Source: JAGOSA01 sp039795715
GTDB lineage: Bacteria; Patescibacteriota; Minisyncoccia; Phycocordibacterales; UBA9973
Length of the DNA stretch: 5,545 nt
Assembly: GCA_039795715.1 (NCBI GenBank)
Contig: JBDKLD010000014.1
Span: forward strand, 1 to 5,545
Direction: 5' to 3'
Shown: positions 5,084 to 5,545 of the stretch, in pieces
Numbering within the stretch: position 1 is the first letter of the stretch
Layout of the letters: each line of letters starts with the position of its first letter
Made by a program: the position numbers and the translations under genes
Notes under the pieces: model-generated
The model's database searches: none
What the model saw: the letters and a program-made list of their open reading frames with translations, nothing else
Told to the model about the DNA's origin: nothing

Positions 5084-5119
5084 AAAAAAACCCACCTGAG
5101 CAGGTTTTCTGCTGGTGGG
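5084..5119 (-). terminator. Intrinsic terminator of the 63-residue peptide gene
   Basis: Read on the minus strand, CCCACC (5119-5114) and AGCAG (5113-5109) pair with CTGCT (5103-5099) and GGTGGG (5096-5091), with a two-base bulge and a five-base loop. Seven T residues follow (5090-5084). It begins 15 bases after the stop codon of the minus-strand gene. The plus-strand side has no T-run after the full stem. Confidence 0.9.
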
Positions 5120-5134
5120 CATAGGCAAATTTTA

Positions 5135-5326
5135 TTAAAGATTATCGTACAAACCTTCTGTTAGGTCTTTACCTCTTAAGCCAGAAGCGTATCTATTTTG
5201 AAATCTTTTATCTACTTTATCTTTGCTGGATTTCGGTTGCATTACTTTCTTGGATTTTTTAAGAGTAATTCCTCTTAATATAAATCCTAAAATGAAAGAC
5301 GTGATTGATATCATAAATATTTTCAT
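5135..5326 (-). CDS. 63-residue single-pass membrane peptide, unknown function
   Basis: Residues 3-20 (IFMISITSFILGFILRGI) form one hydrophobic helix. They are followed by a strongly basic stretch (LKKSKKVMQPKSSKDK, 22-37) and a polar C-terminus ending EGLYDNL. The positive-inside rule places the C-terminal tail in the cytoplasm and makes the N-terminal helix an uncleaved anchor. I do not recognise a family. Support for a real gene comes from its context: an extended -10 promoter upstream (5421-5416), a structured leader, an ATG at 5326 and a strong dedicated terminator 15 bases after the TAA. No Shine-Dalgarno is seen, and the bases before the ATG are ttctacact. It could be a small membrane regulator or a type I toxin-like peptide. 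The latter would fit a small hydrophobic protein with a folded leader, but this is speculation. Confidence 0.65.
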   Translation of the reverse strand: MKIFMISITSFILGFILRGITLKKSKKVMQPKSSKDKVDKRFQNRYASGLRGKDLTEGLYDNL

Positions 5327-5409
5327 AGTGTAGAAGTTTTATTGGTTTCCACAAGCGACAGTACCGCCTCTGGGAGCCAATAAAACCTTTATTTCAAAGG
5401 GCTATTTAC
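5327..5409 (-). promoter_or_regulatory. Structured 5' leader of the 63-residue peptide gene
   Basis: Read on the minus strand, the predicted leader begins near 5409. It contains hairpin I, CCTTT-gaaat-AAAGG (5400-5386), followed by TTTTATT. It then has a 10-bp perfect stem, GTTTTATTGG (5386-5377) with CCAATAAAAC (5345-5336), enclosing 31 bases. Inside these, AGGCG can pair with CGCTT (one G-U pair) around gtactgt. The long stem ends nine bases before the ATG, where it would affect ribosome access. Hairpin I followed by T-rich sequence could act as a weak attenuator. I recognise no riboswitch class. Confidence 0.5.
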
Positions 5410-5415
5410 TACTAT

Positions 5416-5443
5416 AGTATAGCAGCATAGGTTCAACAAGTAA
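5416..5443 (-). promoter_or_regulatory. Extended -10 promoter of the 63-residue peptide gene
   Basis: On the minus strand TATACT (5421-5416) is preceded by TGC, an extended -10. The -35 position is weak (TTACTT, 5443-5438, 16-base spacer). The predicted start is near 5409. Its upstream edge abuts the IS30-like element, so the insertion may have replaced the original -35 region. Confidence 0.55.
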
Positions 5444-5462
5444 TTGCAACACTTGATAAAAT
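5433..5462 (+). promoter_or_regulatory. Probable transposase promoter, leaderless start
   Basis: TAAAAT (5457-5462) preceded by TGA forms an extended -10, with a weak -35 TCAACA (5433-5438, 18-base spacer). The ATG follows eight bases after the -10, the same spacing as at the RhuM-Doc gene. The weak -35 lies outside the presumed element end, so expression may depend on the insertion site. Confidence 0.45.
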
Positions 5463-5522
5463 TCAAGTGTATGAAATTCAAACATTTTTCAATTGAGGAA
5501 CGCGAAAAAATCCAAGTGTTGC
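5446..5522. repeat. Three iterated ACACTTG-type half-sites at the IS end
   Basis: ACACTTGA (5449-5456) and TCAAGTGT (5463-5470) form a perfect 8-bp dyad around taaaat, overlapping the -10 box and ending right at the ATG. The longer GCAACACTTG (5446-5455) recurs as its exact reverse complement CAAGTGTTGC (5513-5522) inside the transposase frame. Such arrays suit transposase binding and self-repression, or an RNA hairpin that limits translation. This reading is an inference. Confidence 0.55.
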
Positions 5523-5545
5523 TTTGGCAAAAAGCCTCAGTTCGA
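5471..5545 (+). CDS. IS30-family transposase, N-terminal 25 residues (runs off the window)
   Basis: The frame opens with ATG at 5471 and stays open to the window edge. It begins MKFKHFSIEEREKIQVLLWQ. This matches the typical start of IS30-family transposases, a short (Y/F)-x-(H)-(L/F)-(S/T) segment, then EER, then an I-x-x-L-L helix before REIARxLGRSxSTI. That is the first helix of the N-terminal helix-turn-helix that binds the terminal repeats. The DDE catalytic core lies outside the window. The enzyme would move the element by cut-and-paste or circle intermediates. No Shine-Dalgarno is present, and the -10 box lies eight bases before the ATG, implying a leaderless mRNA. Only 25 residues are visible, so the family call is good but not certain. 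Confidence 0.8.
   Translation, partial: MKFKHFSIEEREKIQVLLWQKASVR

Larger units (their letters stand above)
5446..5545 (+). mobile_element. Left end of an IS30-like insertion sequence (runs off the window)
   Basis: The call rests on the transposase start at 5471, which resembles the IS30 family. IS30 elements have a single transposase gene close to the left terminal repeat, so the end should lie within a few tens of bases of the ATG. GCAACACTTGA at 5446-5456 is the best candidate for the terminal repeat. The exact boundary and target duplication cannot be set without the right end. Confidence 0.6.

Noticed and set aside
1..5545. CRISPR array, tRNA, rRNA or prophage attachment site
   Set aside because: No regularly spaced repeats, cloverleaf, rRNA signature or core duplication could be seen on either strand.

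Overview
The window looks like a bacterial chromosome segment carrying single-gene transcription units, each with its own promoter and usually its own terminator. Several traits suggest a Patescibacteria (CPR, Paceibacteria-like) genome: near-consensus extended -10 promoters, little or no Shine-Dalgarno sequence, very short or absent mRNA leaders, a small secreted beta-rich protein of the choice-of-anchor type, and a lone RhuM-Doc fusion. This is an inference, and no rRNA or conserved housekeeping gene is present to confirm it. The standard genetic code fits all the genes.

Layout. 1-503 (minus): the N-terminal part of a secreted protein, with a strong promoter at 548-577. 504-881: intergenic, with a long inverted repeat and an orphan terminator-like hairpin. 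882-1484 (plus): a four-helix membrane protein of unknown function, with its own promoter and a terminator. 1579-2556 (minus): a RhuM-type protein with a C-terminal Doc/Fic domain, convergent with the previous gene and apparently leaderless. 2557-3023: a 467-base gap holding orphan terminators, a strong plus-strand promoter and a well-paired candidate structured RNA (about 2795-2913), followed by a dyad next to a second -10 box. 3024-4895 (plus): a complete ABC exporter half-transporter with a strong terminator. 4896-5134: a second copy of a 43-bp repeat already present at 1528-1570, then the terminator of the next minus-strand gene. 5135-5326 (minus): a 63-residue single-pass membrane peptide with a hairpin-rich leader. 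5446-5545 (plus): the left end of an IS30-like insertion sequence with the first 25 codons of its transposase.

No operon is visible and the genes do not form an obvious pathway. The most plausible functional link is between the candidate RNA (or the small reading frame inside it) and the ABC exporter directly downstream. The strongest candidate for something undescribed is that RNA: five helices follow immediately after a good promoter, and one wobble pair favours the plus strand. The 43-bp repeat placed after the terminators of both plus-strand genes, and the structured leader of the 63-residue gene, come next.
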